A stretch of DNA of 8,198 nucleotides from JBKPCD01 sp046727175 (GTDB lineage: Bacteria; Acidobacteriota; Vicinamibacteria; Vicinamibacterales; 2-12-FULL-66-21), in the NCBI GenBank assembly GCA_046727175.1, contig JBKPCD010000012.1:1-8198 (forward strand), given 5' to 3'. This document shows, one piece after another, positions 5,795 through 8,198 of the stretch. Each line of letters begins with the position of its first letter. Position 1 is the stretch's first letter. A program made the translations under genes and the position numbers. The notes below the pieces were generated by a model that searched no databases, was not told where the DNA came from, and saw only the letters and a list, made by a program, of their open reading frames with translations.

Positions 5795-5910
5795 TCAGAG
5801 TGACTTCAAGTACTCGATCGACTCGCGTTTCTCGGTGTCCGTCAGCCTCAGCTTCAGAAACTGGTTGTAGTACTCGGCCATGAGATCGGCGAAGCGCCGT
5901 CGTGGTAGAC
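5795..5910 (-). pseudogene. C-terminal remnant of a di-heme cytochrome c / cytochrome c peroxidase-like protein, frameshifted
   Basis: On the minus strand, bases 5910-5896 read VYHDG. Stepping back one base at 5896, the sequence continues RFADLMAEYYNQFLKL and RLTDTEKRESIEYLKSL to a TGA at 5797-5795. Joined, this gives YHDGRFADL, then EYYNQF, then LTDTEKxxxIEYLKSL, which is the characteristic C-terminal end of MauG/cytochrome c peroxidase-type di-heme proteins (compare the consensus FYHDGRFATL, then HYN, then LTxxEKxDLVEYLKSL, from memory). No CxxCH heme motif remains. Further upstream (about 5911-5990) the frames are scrambled, with a seven-C run at 5910-5916 as a likely indel site, and ftsH then occupies the region where the heme domains should be. 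This is a dead fragment. If only the in-frame ATG at 5881 were used, it would be a 28-residue peptide without a ribosome binding site. Confidence 0.62.
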
Positions 5911-6043
5911 CCCCCCACCTCTGAATCGTCGAACAATGGCATAAGCAGAGTCACGCGCAAGCTTCGCAATGCCGAAGCGCTCCTGGTGGTCGTCGCTGGA
6001 CGATCGAGGAATTCTGATTGAGGCATGCCAAAGGCGTCGATAC

Positions 6044-8014
6044 ATGACCGCGCAGGGTTCGCAACCGCCTCTCGACTCGCAGCACGAACGTCCACCATCC
6101 GGAACGCCCACTCGGCAGCCATCAAGACCCTGGCGCACGGAGGGACTTCCGAAAGGGGGGCAGCCGACAAAGCCCAGGCCGCGATGGAAGACGATGGCGG
6201 TGTGGCTGGTTGGGTACCTGCTGCTGTTTGGGATGCTGACTGTCCAGGATCGGCTGTCTGGACCGCAGGCCGTGCCGTACACGGAGTTCAAGATCCAGGT
6301 CGGGAACAAGAACGTCGCCGAGGTGTTTGCCCGCGGCGACACAATCGAGGGCCAGCTGAAAAAGGGGGCACCGATTCCTGGCCAGCAGGATCGCAGCTAT
6401 CAGCAATTCACGACCGAACGGCCGACATTCGCAAGTGACGACTTGCTGGCCGAATTAACGGAGGGAGGCGCCACTGTCCGTGCGACACCGCTGGTCCAGC
6501 AGCGTGGCTTCCTGACGAACCTGCTCATTTCGTTCGCCCCAATTCTCCTGCTCATTGGTTTCTACGCATGGATGTTCAAGCGCCAGCAAGGCGCAATGGC
6601 TGGCGGCCTGTTGGGCGGCGGCCGGCAGAAGCGCGTCGATCCCGAGACGGTCCGCGTCACGTTCGACGATGTTGCCGGGATCGACGAAGTGGAGGCGGAA
6701 ATCAACGAGGTCGTCGACTTCCTGAAAGACCCGGAAAAATATCGTCGTCTCGGCGCACGCGCTCCTAAAGGTGTGCTGCTCACCGGAGCCCCGGGCACGG
6801 GGAAGACGTTGCTGGCGCGCGCCACCGCGGGCGAGGCGAAGGTCCCGTTCTTTAGCGCCAGCGCCTCGGAGTTCATCGAGATGATCGTCGGTGTCGGGGC
6901 CAGTCGGGTCCGCGAGCTCTTTTCGGAGGCCCGGAAGGTCGCGCCGGCGATCATCTTCATCGATGAAATCGATACAATTGGCCGCGCGCGCGGCGGTGCG
7001 CGGGCGTTCGGGGGCCACGACGAGCGCGAACAGACCCTCAATCAAATCCTCACCGAGATGGATGGCTTCTCCGGCCATGAAGGTGTCGTTGTGCTGGCCG
7101 CCACCAATCGGCCAGACGTCCTCGATCCGGCGCTGCTGCGACCCGGACGATTCGACCGCCAGATCGTCATCCACCCACCCGACCAGAAAGGCCGCGTGGA
7201 GATCCTGAAGGTCCACACGCGCAATGTCCCTCTCGCACAGGATGTGGACCTGGAGCAGTTGGCTTCGTCAACACCCGGCATGACTGGCGCCGACCTCGCG
7301 AACTTGGTGAACGAGGCCGCACTCCTGGCCGCCCGTCGCAGGGAGGACGCGGTGTCCCAGCGCGATCTGACGGATGCGCTCGAAAAAGTTCAACTCGGCA
7401 CGGCTCGGAACGTGGTGATTCCCGAAGAGCAACGACGCCGGACGGCGTACCACGAAGCCGGTCACGCACTGCTGGGAATGCTGCAGCCTGGGGCGGACCC
7501 GGTGCGAAAGGTCTCGATCATTCCTCGCGGCCGTGCATTGGGCGTCACGTTGTCGACACCGGAGTCCGACCGCTACGGCTATGACGTCAATTATCTTCGC
7601 GGCCGGATCATTGGCGCACTGGGAGGGATGGCCGCCGAGCAGGAGGTCTTCAACATCGTCACGACAGGTGCCGAGAGTGACCTCGAAATGGTCACGCGCA
7701 TTGCCCGCTCCATGGTCGGCCGATGGGGCATGTCCGAGCGAATCGGCACGCTGTCCGTCCTGCCGGCGGAAGGCGATCCCCGCATGGCCGGAATCTCTGA
7801 CGGGCTCCTCAATGCTGTGGACGAAGAAGTACGGCGGATCACCGACGAGTGCTACGCCGAGGCGCGACGGTTGTTGACAGAGAACCGCGAGAAGCTCGAT
7901 GCGATCGTGACCCAGCTCCTCGTTCACGAAAGCCTGAACGAGCCTGAGATCTATGCGGCTGCCGACATCGCACGCCCGGCGGTCACGCCCTTGCCGGCCC
8001 CTGTCCCTGCGTAG
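6044..8014 (+). CDS. ftsH: ATP-dependent zinc metalloprotease FtsH, 656 aa
   Basis: Membrane-anchored AAA+ protease that unfolds and degrades misfolded membrane and short-lived cytosolic proteins as a hexamer. ATG 6044 is chosen over 5969: it follows AAAGG (6030-6034), and the extra 25 codons overlap the decayed cytochrome on the other strand. Numbering from 6044: a Pro-rich cytosolic leader of about 48 residues, TM1 51-67 (AVWLVGYLLLFGMLTV), a short periplasmic FtsH domain to about 155, TM2 157-177, Walker A GAPGTGKT 248-255, Walker B IIFIDEID 303-310, arginine-finger region RPGRFDR 366-372, the zinc site HEAGH 470-474 with a third-ligand Asp at 546 (TTGAESDLE), and a short Pro/Ala-rich tail. 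All catalytic residues are present. The pore loop reads MIVGVG rather than the E. coli MFVGVG. It appears monocistronic. Confidence 0.97.
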   Translation: MTAQGSQPPLDSQHERPPSGTPTRQPSRPWRTEGLPKGGQPTKPRPRWKTMAVWLVGYLLLFGMLTVQDRLSGPQAVPYTEFKIQVGNKNVAEVFARGDTIEGQLKKGAPIPGQQDRSYQQFTTERPTFASDDLLAELTEGGATVRATPLVQQRGFLTNLLISFAPILLLIGFYAWMFKRQQGAMAGGLLGGGRQKRVDPETVRVTFDDVAGIDEVEAEINEVVDFLKDPEKYRRLGARAPKGVLLTGAPGTGKTLLARATAGEAKVPFFSASASEFIEMIVGVGASRVRELFSEARKVAPAIIFIDEIDTIGRARGGARAFGGHDEREQTLNQILTEMDGFSGHEGVVVLAATNRPDVLDPALLRPGRFDRQIVIHPPDQKGRVEILKVHTRNVPLAQDVDLEQLASSTPGMTGADLANLVNEAALLAARRREDAVSQRDLTDALEKVQLGTARNVVIPEEQRRRTAYHEAGHALLGMLQPGADPVRKVSIIPRGRALGVTLSTPESDRYGYDVNYLRGRIIGALGGMAAEQEVFNIVTTGAESDLEMVTRIARSMVGRWGMSERIGTLSVLPAEGDPRMAGISDGLLNAVDEEVRRITDECYAEARRLLTENREKLDAIVTQLLVHESLNEPEIYAAADIARPAVTPLPAPVPA

Positions 8015-8060
8015 ACAGGTGAGCTCACGAAAAACGACGTCCTGATAGCCGGAGACGCAC

Positions 8061-8138
8061 ATGACTCCTTTCAAGGCGCGCAAACACATGCCGCCGGACC
8101 AGCGGACGCTCCCGATCGATCAAACAAGATGCGACTGA
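8061..8138 (+). CDS. Possible 25-aa peptide downstream of ftsH
   Basis: ATG 8061 follows GGAG with about six bases of spacing and opens a 25-codon frame, MTPFKARKHMPPDQRTLPID, ending QTRCD. It is short, basic, proline-containing and unrecognised. It begins 46 bases after the ftsH stop and could be a small co-transcribed peptide, the start of a gene broken by a frameshift, or chance. The ribosome binding site is the only positive evidence. Confidence 0.22.
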   Translation: MTPFKARKHMPPDQRTLPIDQTRCD

Positions 8139-8141
8139 TCC

Positions 8142-8198
8142 TCAGACCTTGCGAATGGCTCGCGCGAGCAGCTTGCTGATCTCCCGGAACCACAGCAC
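8142..8198 (-). CDS. C-terminal end of a minus-strand gene entering from the right edge
   Basis: The minus strand is open from the window edge to a TGA at 8144-8142 and reads VLWFREISKLLARAIRKV. This is a plausible amphipathic helical C-terminus, with hydrophobic and basic residues at helical spacing. If real, the gene converges on ftsH. Eighteen residues are too few to name a family, and such a short open stretch can occur by chance. Confidence 0.33.
   Translation of the reverse strand: MLWFREISKLLARAIRKV

Noticed and set aside
5969..6043. Upstream ATG giving FtsH 25 more residues
   Set aside because: The extension is antisense to the cytochrome remnant and has no ribosome binding site, whereas ATG 6044 has AAAGG upstream.
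8019..8028. GTGAGCTCAC palindrome followed by A-rich bases after ftsH, as a terminator
   Set aside because: A 10-base palindrome without a loop leaves only about a three-pair stem, and there is no T run on the plus strand.
6455..8089. Long minus-strand open frames opposite ftsH (6455-7216 and 7268-8089)
   Set aside because: They lie antisense to FtsH, whose sequence has every expected motif; such shadows are common in GC-rich genes.
1..8198. CRISPR array, tRNA/rRNA genes, insertion sequences, phage or toxin-antitoxin systems
   Set aside because: No regularly spaced repeats, tRNA-like cloverleaf, transposase or integrase motifs, or terminal inverted repeats were seen on either strand.

Overview
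The window is GC-rich bacterial DNA with a sparse gene layout. Its intact genes are one FtsH membrane protease, two closely related Crp/Fnr-type regulators and several very small membrane or zinc-ribbon-like proteins. Between them lie long stretches holding only broken genes. From remembered protein similarity (the style of the Crp/Fnr pair, the DUF1003 protein, the YHDGRF cytochrome tail), an Acidobacteriota-like soil bacterium is my best guess. No rRNA or marker gene is present to test this.

Layout. Positions 2-310 hold the end of an unrecognised plus-strand reading frame. Positions 512-947 hold a conserved-looking hypothetical gene broken by at least one, probably two, single-base frameshifts. 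Positions 1248-1746 (minus) carry two tiny membrane proteins, each with a Shine-Dalgarno-like sequence. Positions 2128-2787 (plus) encode the first Crp/Fnr regulator, with a hairpin over its ribosome binding site. Positions 2853-3086 (minus) are a helical-protein remnant interrupted by a stop codon. Positions 3176-3790 (plus) are a tight two-gene unit ending in a small zinc-ribbon-like protein. Positions 3991-5086 (minus) carry the second Crp/Fnr regulator followed by an N-terminally shortened DUF1003 membrane protein. Positions 5490-5573 (plus) encode a 27-residue single-span peptide. Positions 5795-5910 (minus) are the frameshifted C-terminus of a cytochrome c peroxidase-like protein. Positions 6044-8014 (plus) encode FtsH. 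The last 57 bases may be the C-terminus of a minus-strand gene entering from the right.

How the parts may work together (inference). Two paralogous effector-domain/HTH regulators lie among several small membrane proteins, a DUF1003 membrane protein and the membrane quality-control protease FtsH, which suggests a membrane- or stress-related neighbourhood. The two regulators face each other across an interval of small and decayed genes, and their upstream regions share a short GTGTCAT..CTTGGC motif. That could mean cross- or auto-regulation, or simply leftover duplication. I do not see a clear new defence, mobile or biosynthetic system. The most distinctive features are the regulator pair and the unusual number of decayed reading frames that ORF calling alone would miss.
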